From NCBI RefSeq assembly GCF_026262505.1, contig NC_067205.1, positions 1,178,001 to 1,242,000 on the forward strand: 64,000 nucleotides of DNA, written 5' to 3'. The position numbers and the translations under genes are program-made. Each line of letters starts with the position of its first letter. The first letter of the stretch is position 1. Positions 33,270-43,485 of the stretch are shown piece by piece. This DNA comes from Trichomonas vaginalis G3. Lineage: Eukaryota > Parabasalia > Trichomonadida > Trichomonadidae. The notes under the pieces were generated by a model. It was not told where the DNA came from and ran no database searches. It saw only the letters and a list, made by a program, of their open reading frames with translations.

Positions 33270-35002
33270 GATGAGTTGAACTTCGAATAATTAGATTATT
33301 GTAATATCAATCTTCTTCATTCCACAGTATATCATTACTGTATAATAATGATGTGGATCAATTCTGTTTCATTGACCAAATAAGGCAGAAACAATATACT
33401 CAGATGCCACTTTTTTACTTACAAAATAAATTACCTATTTTTCAAAATTTTATATAGCAGTAAAATTTCCGTTTTTCATGCAGATAAATATGTTTTCATT
33501 CTGCATAAATAAACAAGCAACATATAGTACTCCATCTGGATGCATATTTCTATAGAGAATTCCCATTTCACCTTATTAGACGACGAGATAAAAATACTTT
33601 AACAGCTCCATCAATAGGTTTTATCTCAATTTTTTTGGTAAAATAAGTTAGTCACTTAAATTTTATGAAAAATGGAAGAAAAATGGGCTTTGTTTCACCA
33701 TCGTTCTATCAAAAATATCTATTAATCGGTTTCATATGCCAACTGATTTTTGGTTGACCAAAAAACAAATCAAGAAATGATTTTAAGCATGCTCTACACA
33801 TTCATCCCCAAATACAAGAAAAGATAATAAGGATAGTTTTATTTACATTTCGAAATGTAAATCACCATAAAGATGAAAAATTGTCAATATGATCTCAAAA
33901 AATAATCATTTGATAAAACTAATTTGAAAACTTTTTCAATTTTGATTGTATAATAACGAAACTTTAAATTAAAAATATATTAACGCATATAATATTCACT
34001 CTAAAAAAATTCACTCTCAATATTTTATCAATAATAATCAAGTAAATTATACAATACTCATGTTGTCCAAGAATTTCGATACAAAAATCAATAATTTCAA
34101 GTATTCATTTCTGTGCTCAACGGTTCGATTTCTTCTGAAATAATAAAGAACTATCGTTTTTCAATTTAGTGTTAATTCTTTAAAGCCCAAATGGAACTTT
34201 AATTTAAATATTAATGCTCAAATAATTTTCTCAATTTTTTTGTGATATCTATCAATTTTGAAAATCATTAGAATTAAATCTGCAGCAATTGAAAAATCTC
34301 ATTCCACATAAACAGCACATTTGATTCTCAAGATCATGTAATATTATTCATTCTCGACAAATTTAGCATATTCATAACTGTTTTATGATTTCAAAATTTT
34401 GAAAAGTCACTGTTTCAATTCAATTTTTGTTTTATATTCAATAAATTTTTTTTCGAATAATCATGCTCCAACATAATTTTACAAATTATGATAAAAACAT
34501 TCAATTTTTTCCACTACAGAAATAAAATCTCTGTGCATTTGAGGCAAGAACCTATAAACAAGTCATTTCGAGATAAAATTTTAGATCATGGAGAATTTTA
34601 TGACATGCTCATTCATCCAATTTCTCTGAATCTTTGGAAACAAAAATTTTAATTCTCATTTGACAAGATTATTGTCAATTTAACAAAACTTTCAAAATAA
34701 TTGATTAATATATACTATCTGCAATCTGAATTTACTGGTCAACAATCAGATTTAAGTTTTTATTATTATTTTTGATTATGAAGTACTATATATTTGTGTT
34801 TTCAAATTACTTCCAGCCATTACACGGCTATTTCACGATAAATCAATTTTGTATTTCTTTTTGATATTTTTTTGATTATTGACCTTAGGTAGTAAAACAA
34901 CATATAAAAATTGAGGAAAAAAGTTACTCAATAAAGATGAATTTTTATTTCGTTGAATTGAAAAAATCAATTTTTTTCTCACACAAATTCAAACAAAATA
35001 CA
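33270..35002. other. AT-rich intergenic DNA
   Basis: No supported gene, RNA or repeat recognised. Confidence 0.55.
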
Positions 35003-35437
35003 TTAGTGGTTATTTAAAAGCTGACATATATCAGATGGATCAATAGGGTTGTAATTGGTTTTGAGCTCTTCTTCTTGATATACTTGAGAAAATATCGCTG
35101 TATTAAAGTTTGATAGGGTTTGAAGCTTTGGGTATATTAAATTCCAATTCTCTGCGAACCAGCATAACAAACCACTTCTATTCCGATGCGCGAGTCGATC
35201 AATTTTTAAATTAATTTTCTTCGAAATTTTTCTGGCAAGACAAAGCAGTTCTTCGACGGTAAATCTACCACCATATATATGTTCTAAGATTGCAGCTACC
35301 AGATCAATTTTAACTCCATTCATGTCCATTCTAGTCTGTAACTCTTCATGATCTTTCACGCTCTGCTCCGAAATCAATCGAATTTTCCGTGTCTTCCTAG
35401 TAGTGATAATATCTGAAATGCTCTGCTGCTTGATCAT
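35003..35437 (-). CDS. Trichomonad small-protein family, copy 3 (144 aa, intact)
   Basis: Same architecture as the copies at 17380 and 21439: SVKDHEELQTRMD, then GVKIDLVAAILEHIYGGRF, the signature IDRLAHRNRSGLLCWFAENW and the C-terminal IDPSDICQLLNNH block. It is the shortest of the three because the linker is short. Function unknown. It has a TCATTT initiator on its own strand 11 nt before the ATG. The three copies lie within 18 kb on both strands and differ at many positions, so they are old dispersed paralogs rather than a fresh tandem array. Confidence 0.75.
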   Translation of the reverse strand: MIKQQSISDIITTRKTRKIRLISEQSVKDHEELQTRMDMNGVKIDLVAAILEHIYGGRFTVEELLCLARKISKKINLKIDRLAHRNRSGLLCWFAENWNLIYPKLQTLSNFNTAIFSQVYQEEELKTNYNPIDPSDICQLLNNH

Positions 35438-35444
35438 TATTGAA

Positions 35445-35450
35445 AAATGA
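35445..35450 (-). promoter_or_regulatory. Initiator-like motif TCATTT
   Basis: Minus-strand TCATTT with its A 11 nt before the ATG at 35437; matches the trichomonad initiator consensus. Confidence 0.6.
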
Positions 35451-36835
35451 AATGGTGCAGAATTCTATTTTATTTTTTTGGGTTAATTCAAAAAATATTT
35501 TATTTGAGTGCTGATATTTCAATGGATTTTCTCATCTAGATAACGAAATGCTGTAACTCTAATGTAGTCTCCTTTTCAACAAATTATAAGTGTTAATGCT
35601 TTATCTTTACTATATTAAGAAATTTTATATCCAAACCGTTTAAATTGAGTGAAGCGTTGTTCCAATTATTTTTCGACAATTGAAAATAGCTCTATGACCT
35701 CTAATTCGTGTTTATTGAACAAAATTAATTTATATAAAAAGTATTATTCATAACTCTATCAAATTTCGACAAATAGCTATATGTAAATCGCAGACAAGTG
35801 GATCTATACATCTATCCTATTATGCATTACATGAAGAACAAATAAGACCGATTTTATATCAGTAAACCATCAGTCAACGTTTTGCCAACCTAAAAACTTT
35901 TGTATGAGAATATCGTATGGATGTTTATAAAGGTAGATAACTTATCTCATTTAGAATCATGCTTAAAATATCAATTTATTTTATCAGACGAAAAAAAAGT
36001 TCGTAAGAAAATAATCTGTATGAAAATATTTTATGAGGAAATAATTGGCCACTACTATTGATATATAAATTTGTATCAATCATTATTTGATTCATTATAT
36101 TTTTCTAATTAATATTAACCTTCTTTTATGCATTTTTCAGAGGAAATTTGACATGATTATTTCAATTTTTGAAAAGTAACGACTGTAACCAATTTTGGTT
36201 ATTAGTTATATGCCATTTTCCTATTTCTCTTTAATGCAGATCATCTATTAAAGTTATATTGTGACATTCCCATATCGTTTATGTCAAAAACACCATCTTA
36301 TTCCATTAATTATTAAAATCAAGAAAAAGTTATGATCTATAATCAAATCCTCTAAATTATAATGATTCAAAACAACTACTAATTCGATATTCTCATTCCT
36401 ATAAAAATTCATCTAAATCTGACCAATTCATTTAAATTTCTTCGGAAAATTATTATTAATATGATACATTAATAGATTTTAAAATTAGGTAATTTAATTA
36501 TTAACGTAAAAATCGATTTATTTTTGCTTTTTACCTAAATTTTGAAAGATTATAGAGCTTTTTTGCGCTTTTACAGATGAAATTTACAAATCAAATAAAG
36601 CATAATTTCTAAGGCCAGGTGTTCTTTAGAATATCCCGATTTTCAAATCATTTGGAACCAAGAGTATTAATTTGTATATCAAACTTATAAAAGACCAATA
36701 ATAATGATCCATTTATAGTCGCATACTTGCTTATAAAAAGTTTTATTGCTTGAGCATTCAAAAAGTTATTGCATATTAACCTTTATTTTCCTGAAAACTG
36801 AGTCCTGAATTGAATATTTTATAGAAAAAAAAACA
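35451..36835. other. Intergenic DNA upstream of the amylase gene
   Basis: No gene between the divergent starts at 35437 and 36836. No initiator was seen in the 30 nt before the amylase ATG, only an A-rich leader. Confidence 0.55.
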
Positions 36836-38896
36836 ATGAGGAATTTTGAGAACCCGGTAGAGAACTTTTTAGCCAAATTTGAGAGGACATCACAAAAATC
36901 ATTTTATTATAAGATGTATGGAAATGATGAAGCTCTATTGAGAGACACCGAAGCAGGTGATGCATCTCTCATTGAAGATGAACCTAAAAAGTCTTGTTTT
37001 AACAAGAAATGCATTACTTTGTCATTAATCTCAACAGTTTCAATATTAATTGGTGTTGTAATTGGAATGCTTGCTGCATTTTCTTCTACAAAAGCAGCCA
37101 CAACAACAATTTCGAATCAATATGATGCTTTACCAAATTGCCAAATTTATCAGTCATTTTCATGCAAAAACAGACAACAATCAGCCATGGACTCACAGTA
37201 TTTCGATAACAGATGGAACACACCTAAGAGAGGCGAAGACAGATGGAAACCAGGATTCCAAGATATGTCAACACTCGCAGGTTATTCACAGCTCAAGTAT
37301 AGTGCTGGAATGAAGTCATGCACAGTTAATATTATTACAAAAACATCGAGAAAACTCGATTTGACTTATTATTTTGATGGAATTCCACAAAATACAAATT
37401 CCAAAGTTTACGATTCAAGCTACAATAAAATCCTTAAGGTCAAAGTCATTGCAGCAACAGGAGAAACATTAATTCTTGATGACATTGATTTCGCTTGGAA
37501 TGCAGCTCCATTAAAACAAAGAAACAATGACCAGAGATACAGAAACGGCCAAAAGGGTGCTATCGTTGAATTATTTGGCTGGCCAGATGACGACATTGCC
37601 GAAGAATGCAAGACAATTGCAGAAGCTGGATATTTAGGTGTCAAAATCTTCCCACACCAAGAACAATTGATGAGTTCTCAACCATACGAGTGGGAATTGA
37701 ACCCATGGTATTTCATGTACCAACCAGTTTCATACAGACTTGAAGGAAGAATGGGAACAAGAAATCAACTCCGAAACATGATCAACAAATGCAGATCATA
37801 TGGTTTAAGAGTCTATGGTGATGCAGTTATTAACCATATGACAGGAAATGGCAATGATTTGTCCAACCACAGAAATCCAAATGCAAATTGCGTTACATGG
37901 GGCAACAAGACATCATCTGCATTTGAAAATGGATCTCCATTCTATACACCAGCATATACATATGAAGTTAATCCAAATACAGGAAAAGGAACAAACGTAT
38001 TAGAATTCCCAGGTGTTCCTTATGGACCAGAAGACTTCCACTGCGACAAACCATGCGATTCATGGGCTGATCCAAACATCCTTTCATCAGGATGGCTCGT
38101 TGGATTATCTGATTTAGATACATCCAAGGAATACGTCAGACAAAGAATCGCTGACTTCATGGTTGACATGATTTCAATTGGTTTCAGCGGTTATAGAATT
38201 GATGCGGCCAAACATATTCATCCAGACGATTTAGCTGCCATTTTCAGAAAAGTCAAGGAAAGCTTAGGCGGTAAATTACCTGATGACTTCATTACATGGT
38301 TAGAAGTCTTAACAGGTGGAGAAGCTCCTCTCTTGGTCGAATTGGACAGTGATTATTCTTTCACAAAAGGTTTGACAAGAAAATTGAAAGAAAACGGCTT
38401 GACAGAGGATGAAATTCTTAAGATCAAGATTTGGTGGTGTGATTATCCAAATCATCCAGACTCTGATAGAGGTGCATTAGACAACAGAAGAAAAGTCATC
38501 CAGAACGATGATCATGACCAACAAAATGATGGATCATCAAGTAGAAACATGTATAATGATGGATGCGTTCTTGCAAGAGGATGTGATGCAAATAGCCACA
38601 GAAATTATGAAATAAGACTGTTCAAGTATCCAAATGGTGTTTACAATAACAAGGATGACTTCCCAATTAGATGCATCCTTTCATCCTATTACTTCATGAA
38701 TAATGGAGCTAAAGGAATTCCTGATGGAAAATCTTCTTGCAGTTTGTGCACAAAGGACTGCAATGGTTGTAAGGATAGACCATATGTTAAGGCTTATGAT
38801 CCAAACGCTAGAGCTTATCCTGGCGGTATCGGTTATACTTATGTTCATCGTGATTCCCAAATCATTGATGCAATGAACTATTGGATGAACTTATAA
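36836..38896 (+). CDS. Alpha-amylase, GH13, membrane-anchored (686 aa)
   Basis: Hydrolyses alpha-1,4 bonds of starch or glycogen. A cytosolic N-terminus of about 60 residues is followed by one hydrophobic segment (about 60-85, ITLSLISTVSILIGVVIGML), so this is a type II membrane protein with the enzyme on the surface or in the lumen. An all-beta region leads into the catalytic barrel: DAVINH at 329-334, nucleophile D456 in RIDAAKH, acid/base E490 in WLEVL, and D561 in NDDHDQQ. A Cys-rich loop (CSLCTKDCNGCK) lies near the end. The frame is whole with TAATAAA at the stop, giving tandem stops and the trichomonad TAAA signal. It ends soon after the barrel, so the usual beta C-domain is small or absent. 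A host gene: its texture differs from the flanking elements. Confidence 0.93.
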   Translation: MRNFENPVENFLAKFERTSQKSFYYKMYGNDEALLRDTEAGDASLIEDEPKKSCFNKKCITLSLISTVSILIGVVIGMLAAFSSTKAATTTISNQYDALPNCQIYQSFSCKNRQQSAMDSQYFDNRWNTPKRGEDRWKPGFQDMSTLAGYSQLKYSAGMKSCTVNIITKTSRKLDLTYYFDGIPQNTNSKVYDSSYNKILKVKVIAATGETLILDDIDFAWNAAPLKQRNNDQRYRNGQKGAIVELFGWPDDDIAEECKTIAEAGYLGVKIFPHQEQLMSSQPYEWELNPWYFMYQPVSYRLEGRMGTRNQLRNMINKCRSYGLRVYGDAVINHMTGNGNDLSNHRNPNANCVTWGNKTSSAFENGSPFYTPAYTYEVNPNTGKGTNVLEFPGVPYGPEDFHCDKPCDSWADPNILSSGWLVGLSDLDTSKEYVRQRIADFMVDMISIGFSGYRIDAAKHIHPDDLAAIFRKVKESLGGKLPDDFITWLEVLTGGEAPLLVELDSDYSFTKGLTRKLKENGLTEDEILKIKIWWCDYPNHPDSDRGALDNRRKVIQNDDHDQQNDGSSSRNMYNDGCVLARGCDANSHRNYEIRLFKYPNGVYNNKDDFPIRCILSSYYFMNNGAKGIPDGKSSCSLCTKDCNGCKDRPYVKAYDPNARAYPGGIGYTYVHRDSQIIDAMNYWMNL

Positions 38897-38916
38897 TAAA
38901 AGTTAGCATACATATC

Positions 38917-38951
38917 ATGGGTACGGCGGCACTGCGCGCCTCCTTACCCAT
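38917..38951. terminator. GC-rich nested hairpin between the amylase and element B1
   Basis: ATGGGTA (38917-38923) pairs with TACCCAT (38945-38951); GGCG and CGCC pair inside. The architecture, a 6-7 bp outer stem around a G/C-rich inner stem, is that of the hairpins at 12745, 57895 and 57962, with a different sequence. It lies 21 bp after the amylase stop, so it could be an amylase 3' signal or the left edge of element B1. Confidence 0.5.
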
Positions 38952-39105
38952 TATATGTGAATTTGACACTTTACGAAACCGTTAACGTATATTTTACAAC
39001 ACAAACGACAACACTAACTTAACCTTAAATATTTACAAAGCCACCAACCACTTCACCTCACTAATGTTTTCACAAACGACTTCACTACTGTAAAAAGAAA
39101 CGTTC
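38952..39105. other. Non-coding left margin of element B1
   Basis: Short AC-rich stretch with ACAAACGAC and CTTCACTACTG-like words; no gene. Confidence 0.45.
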
Positions 39106-39435
39106 TCACTTACAAAAGTATTGCAACTCCTCCCATTGCTGTGCTTCATATAACAGCTCATAATCTTCTGACTCACTTTCTTCTTCATATAGGTCAAAAT
39201 CACTGTCAAAATAAATGTATGTAAGTTTTGACAAAGCTAATGAAACACGCTTACCGTTTGTATCTATTGCTTGTATAAACTTTCCATTATGCTTGTAGTC
39301 ATAAACGCTCAAACTAACTTTACCCTTTCTCCCTCGTATCTGATAGAATGTATTTTCACGAGGAACGAAGAACAAGTTCTTGAACTCATGACCGTTGTAG
39401 TTTGTTATCTCAATAGTTTTCGTCATTACATCCAA
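39106..39435 (-). CDS. Unknown small protein, about 106-109 aa
   Basis: Opens MDVMTKTIEITNYNGH; an internal Met three residues on is equally likely as the start. It is beta-rich with a very acidic C-terminal segment (DLYEEESESEDYE). A TTTTTAC/TTTTTATT-type T-rich motif lies upstream. No family recognised. First gene of a minus-strand series leading away from the capsid gene. Confidence 0.45.
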   Translation of the reverse strand: MDVMTKTIEITNYNGHEFKNLFFVPRENTFYQIRGRKGKVSLSVYDYKHNGKFIQAIDTNGKRVSLALSKLTYIYFDSDFDLYEEESESEDYELLYEAQQWEELQYFCK

Positions 39436-39473
39436 ATAAAAATTTTCAGTAAAAATAAAACTAATGAAATATT

Positions 39474-39716
39474 TTATTCCTCACTGTCGTCTGCTTTCTC
39501 CAACTCTTCTAACTTCTTCCTAAGTTTAGCAATGTTGTCCTCATGAAGTTTAATCTTCCTTAATATACCTTCTCTATCTAATGGTTGTTTTATCTTTCTA
39601 AACTGAACTCTACCATCCTTCATAGTATGAATGTAAAAACCTTCTGGAATAGTTCCTGATTTAATGTATTCTACCAAAAACTTTTGTTTCATTGCTTCAG
39701 TGACTTTAGTCGTCAT
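39474..39716 (-). CDS. Unknown 80-aa protein, paralog of the gene near 42251
   Basis: MTTKVTEAMKQKF, then a block FYIHTMKDGRVQFRKIKQPL, then a Leu/Lys/Glu coiled coil. The block matches FYYVSQSKDGKIYVRKRKVPL in the protein that starts at 42251: the same spacing and the pattern FY-DG-V-RK-PL. So element B1 carries two diverged copies of one small module. Function unknown; its small size and basic surface would suit a DNA- or virion-binding role. Confidence 0.5.
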   Translation of the reverse strand: MTTKVTEAMKQKFLVEYIKSGTIPEGFYIHTMKDGRVQFRKIKQPLDREGILRKIKLHEDNIAKLRKKLEELEKADDSEE

Positions 39717-39764
39717 TTTACTCTAAATAAAATGTTCAAATAAAATAAAAATAACGTTATTTTT

Positions 39765-40205
39765 TCAGTAAGGAAACGCAGGAGTTTTACGATTTATTTG
39801 AGGAGTAGGTTCTGGTTTAAATGTTGGAGTCGGTTTAGGAGTTGACTTTTGAACAGGAGTTTGTACTTCCATAGGTTCAGGAGTCATTGAAGGTTTTGCT
39901 TGTGAAGGTGTTGGAGTTTGTTTAACTTCAGCTACTTCAGTATTATTTACAACATTTGCTTTATTTCTTTTCAACATCATAACTGCTCCTGCTGTAGCTA
40001 GCAAACCTAGTGGGAGACCATATCTTATATAAGGACTTGACCAAATGCTATTTTTGACAGGAGCTGGTGGAACACCTAACCTTGGTGAGACTGCTCTTTG
40101 CCATTGTGCAGCTCGTAAGAAATATTCAATAGGTGCTCCATAATCGTTTGGTAAAGTTTGTTTCATAGATGGTGAAGGTTCACGAGAGCTTGATGAAGAA
40201 CTCAT
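39765..40205 (-). CDS. Single-pass membrane protein with Pro/Thr-rich tail, 146 aa
   Basis: Ser-rich start, then one hydrophobic segment (about residues 62-77, GLPLGLLATAGAVMML) followed by KRNK, and a long Pro/Thr/Lys tail (PTPTFKPEPTP). This is the layout of a small viral membrane or virion-anchoring protein. The frame is open. It lies directly next to the capsid gene on the same strand. No family recognised. Confidence 0.5.
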   Translation of the reverse strand: MSSSSSSREPSPSMKQTLPNDYGAPIEYFLRAAQWQRAVSPRLGVPPAPVKNSIWSSPYIRYGLPLGLLATAGAVMMLKRNKANVVNNTEVAEVKQTPTPSQAKPSMTPEPMEVQTPVQKSTPKPTPTFKPEPTPQINRKTPAFPY

Positions 40206-40281
40206 TTATAAGCTTTAAAAATAAACGTTCATCCTTTATTCCTCACTGTCGTCCGTAGCTAAGTTATAGTCATCAATCTTA

Positions 40282-41797
40282 TTATTGGGATGCCTGACGC
40301 ACTGTGCAAAGCAACAATCCCTCATAAATCCAATAAGTGGCTTTGGTATTTTCAGTTGCTAGTTCAATAGGTCCTTTAACAGACAATTTGTATGTTATTG
40401 GAGCAGTAGATGTTTGACCTTGCTGGAAGCAAAAGTCCACTTCTGTTGGAAAACCACATAAGAAATGTGTGTTGTCATAGCTATCCCATTTATGTTCCAC
40501 ACTACCATCATCCACCAATGACCTCATAACATCTTCATTAAATCCAATCATATCATTGTTTGTATTGCAAGCGTTCGCAACCATTTCATAAAATACAGGT
40601 CCATATGATTTTTCAGGTTCTGCAGGCATATTTCCATAAGCTCCCATGGAAAGCTGAAGATATTTAAACTTAGGGTTCTCAAAATTAACATAATAGTTGT
40701 CTTTCTTTCTAAATAGTGCCCAAATACTTTTAACATTAATAGGCGTATAAGCTGCTGTAAATGTTGCACTTGAACTATCTGTATTCTTTGAGAATGAACC
40801 GTCCATAGGAATCCAATCCATAACTTTAACAGGAAAACATAAAGCCTCGTTTGTATAATGTTCTACAAGTTCTGTATAAATGTTAGGGTCTAAAGAGAAT
40901 GACTTTGGATGAATGAAACATTCATTAAAATCCATCTTTGTTCGAAATAGTTGCTGGGTTACAGTTGTAATAGTAACTGTTCCACTAGCTTCTATTACCT
41001 TCGTTATCATAGTGAATGGTTCATTCCATGGAACAAATTTATTTGTCGGTGGATTTGAATCTGAAGCAAATGCAACTTTAAGAGTTGGATTGAAAGCAAT
41101 GATATCATTTACAGATATAGATGTGCATTGTAAGGCGTCGCTACTGAACTTTACTTTAAGCTGAATGTTTCCTGCAAAAGCTGGAATAAATCGAATAGCT
41201 TCTAATGGAAAATCTTCTAACAGGAATTCTTAAACGAAGCTTAAAATCAAATGATTTTCCTGCTGTAATTGGACCACTAACAATTTGTCCTGTTCTGCAT
41301 GTTCCCGAATGACTCCATACATCTTCATGTCGAGTCTTTGAGAAAACATCTACTTTCTTTATTTGTTCGGTAGTTTGTGAGTTTGAAGTTATATATGCTT
41401 CTTCTCTTGCGTTGTCTTGAGAATATACGATACGACCATTTGCAAGGATTTGATATCCAGCAACTGCATAGAAAGCGTCATCGAAACCAATCCAAAATCC
41501 TGGTGGGTTTGTTTTATTGGAACCTGAACCAATTTCTTTATCTACAATAAATTGACCTTCCATTTTATACGTAATGAATATATTGTAAAGGTCCAACATA
41601 TTTTCACCAGGAGGTGAGAGATTGAATGTTACCCATGTGTTATCTTTAGCAGTTCCAGGTTGTGATGGAATCTTTGCGTCAGAATATTTTCTATTAGTGT
41701 CACCAATTTGAACTGCATTGTCTATGATATCGAAATATGAGCGAATCTGATGAATATGCTCTGCTGGAGTAAATTCGTTTAACTGTTCGTTCTGCAT
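40282..41797 (-). pseudogene. Double-jelly-roll major capsid protein of element B1, broken
   Basis: Opens MQNEQLNEFTPAEHIHQIRS. Visible blocks include LYNIFITYKMEGQF, AVAGYQILANGRIVYSQ and, in the second half, LFRKKDNYYVNF and CGFPTEVDFCFQQG. The first half matches the element A capsid in the GY-I-N-V-ANYE/ARE region. Gene size (about 1.5 kb) and place beside a minor capsid and membrane protein fit a Polinton major capsid protein. It is broken, about one or two breaks. A T-rich TTTTTATCG motif precedes it (41808-41816). Confidence 0.65.
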
Positions 41798-41807
41798 GTA
41801 TTTACTT

Positions 41808-41816
41808 CGATAAAAA
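41808..41816 (-). promoter_or_regulatory. TTTTTATCG promoter-like motif
   Basis: Reads TTTTTATCG on the minus strand, 10 nt before the capsid ATG at 41797; the same motif family as at 42280 and 42578. Confidence 0.55.
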
Positions 41817-41832
41817 TATCTATTTACTTCAT

Positions 41833-42251
41833 TATTCTCACTCTTCTTCTTGGCATTCGTGGTGGAAGTTGTTTCTTGACATTTTCAATGAACTGTACAT
41901 TCTCTTTTGTCTCAACTTCTTTCACTGGCGGGTCAGGATTCTTTGACTCGGTTTGTTTTTCAATGAAATTCACGAACTTTGCAATAAGCTCTTGGTTCGT
42001 TATTGAAAGTAATCTGGCTTCTTTTCTTCTGGTTCTATTGACTTTTCAGTTTGAATAGAAGGTTTTATATGGGCTTCGCCCTCGGTGCCATGCACCTTAA
42101 TGTTGTCGCTTTCTGCATTCGCTAATGGAACCTTTCTTTTTCTTACGTATATTTTACCATCTTTACTCTGACTTACGTAATAGAAAGGATGTTGTATTCC
42201 TCTTGCGTCATTTAATATAATAGACTCTCGCTCTGATTTTGACAAGCTCAT
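41833..42251 (-). pseudogene. Small basic protein (paralog of 39474-39716), broken
   Basis: Opens MSLSKSERESIIL, then FYYVSQSKDGKIYVRKRKVPL shared with the 80-aa protein at 39474, then a charged Glu/Lys/Pro tail and a basic end (PPRMPRRRVR). Divergent from the plus-strand gene at 42297, with a short shared promoter gap of 45 bp. Broken, about one break. Function unknown. Confidence 0.45.
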
Positions 42252-42279
42252 TTTACATCGGTTAAAGTTTTAAGTTAGA

Positions 42280-42289
42280 TTTTTATCCG
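42280..42289 (+). promoter_or_regulatory. TTTTTATCCG promoter-like motif
   Basis: 7 nt before the ATG at 42297, within the 45-bp gap between divergent genes. Identical to 42578-42587. Confidence 0.6.
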
Positions 42290-42296
42290 CAGTCAA

Positions 42297-42569
42297 ATGA
42301 CTCAGACAAGTCATATGGACAAGACCCAAGGGGTCATAGATGTTGAAGCATTGAAGAAAGAAATTCGCGAGCAAATTTTATCCGAACTGAAGGAACAAAA
42401 ACAAGAACAAAAGCCAGAGAGACCAAAGAGAAAACTTAGTGAAAAACAACTTGCTGCATTAGCTGCTGGAAGACAAAAGAACCCACGTTTGCTGGCGAAG
42501 AAAGCTAGAGAAGAAGCAAAAGCAAAGGAAGAACAAAAAGCTAAAGAAGCTGAAGCAAAGAAAGAGTAA
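42297..42569 (+). CDS. Lys/Glu-rich helical protein, 90 aa
   Basis: MTQTSHMDKTQGVIDVEALKKE, then an almost continuous charged helix with an RPKRKLSEKQLAALAAGRQ middle. The middle resembles basic DNA-binding helices; the rest is a likely coiled coil. The frame is open, with a TTTTTATCCG motif upstream. It is followed after 24 bp by the penton-like gene with its own copy of the motif, so the two are probably transcribed separately. No family recognised. Confidence 0.5.
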   Translation: MTQTSHMDKTQGVIDVEALKKEIREQILSELKEQKQEQKPERPKRKLSEKQLAALAAGRQKNPRLLAKKAREEAKAKEEQKAKEAEAKKE

Positions 42570-42577
42570 ATGGTTTA

Positions 42578-42587
42578 TTTTTATCCG
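42578..42587 (+). promoter_or_regulatory. TTTTTATCCG promoter-like motif
   Basis: 6 nt before the ATG at 42594 in a 24-bp intergenic gap. The gap is too small for anything but a compact promoter. Confidence 0.6.
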
Positions 42588-42593
42588 AATTAA

Positions 42594-43451
42594 ATGTATA
42601 GACAAATACCTTTAACTGTTGCGTTCAGTAGTGAAAACCCTGACGTCAAAATAAAGGGGAACAGAGTAACGTTTAAGTTTCCAACAGACTGGATTGTGAA
42701 CATAAATGAAGAGAAGTACATTGGCATAACATCTATGTATATAACACGTGCTTTCAGAAAGATTGACTTTATACTTCAAGTCGAGATAGAAAATGACGAA
42801 CAGTCTTTAAGCGCCCAAAACATTCACATATACAAATACTTTAAAGACGATACAACATTGTTGCAATGTATGATTTCATTTAATGAGATGTTCGAGAAAA
42901 AGTTCAACATTGAAGTACAAACTTTACAGCCTTTACGTGAGTTTCTTGCACAACTGAAAGAAGAAGGTAGTCAGCCACAACTTATAGACTTTCATTATGA
43001 ATTTAATGAAAATGAAGATGGAACTCATGACTGTCAGTTTGTTATATATTCACCATTCAATGAAGTAGCTAAAGAGAAAGAAAATCCATTACGTATAAGG
43101 TTTCAAATCTCTGAACCCAATGAAGACTTCAAGAATGTTTTCAATTATGATGCAATGCTTCCGAGGAAAAATGAATTTTCAAAGATTGTAACACCTGGCA
43201 TTTGGGATAGAAAGCAAGCTATATTATATTCAAACTTAAGTAAGGGAGTTGAAAATGAGTTCATTGGTCATACAAGAACTTCACCACTTCCTAACCCTAA
43301 ATACTATAAATTAACTGGCTTCAATCGTGAGTTTTGGATAGACATGTTCTCCACTCATGACCATAACTGCCCAGTGTTCTTACCTCCAGACCATAAGGAC
43401 TGTCTCTACATTGAAGCACAACTCTTAAACTCTACCATCGCAGTATTGTAA
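42594..43451 (+). CDS. Minor capsid (penton-like) protein, 285 aa
   Basis: Open frame with the features of Polinton penton proteins: an N-terminal MYRQIPLTVAFSSENPD, a beta-rich body, and a C-terminal block with ILYSNLSKGVENEFIGHTR, FWIDMF and LPPDHKDCLYIEAQLL, close in pattern to the final strands of the single jelly roll. Pentons fill the five-fold vertices of the capsid. It is transcribed away from the capsid gene and toward PolB. It has a TTTTTATCCG motif upstream and a perfect 12-bp palindrome plus T-rich DNA 23 bp after the stop. Family call by pattern. Confidence 0.6.
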   Translation: MYRQIPLTVAFSSENPDVKIKGNRVTFKFPTDWIVNINEEKYIGITSMYITRAFRKIDFILQVEIENDEQSLSAQNIHIYKYFKDDTTLLQCMISFNEMFEKKFNIEVQTLQPLREFLAQLKEEGSQPQLIDFHYEFNENEDGTHDCQFVIYSPFNEVAKEKENPLRIRFQISEPNEDFKNVFNYDAMLPRKNEFSKIVTPGIWDRKQAILYSNLSKGVENEFIGHTRTSPLPNPKYYKLTGFNREFWIDMFSTHDHNCPVFLPPDHKDCLYIEAQLLNSTIAVL

Positions 43452-43473
43452 ATGACCACATGGGCTTCGCCTT

Positions 43474-43485
43474 GCCGCTAGCGGC
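43474..43485 (+). terminator. Palindrome GCCGCTAGCGGC between convergent genes
   Basis: Perfect 12-bp palindrome followed by TTATTTTTATC, 23 bp past the penton-like stop and 70 bp before the end of PolB on the other strand. ATGACC occurs four times between 43452 and 43553. A likely 3' end signal for one or both convergent genes. Confidence 0.5.
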
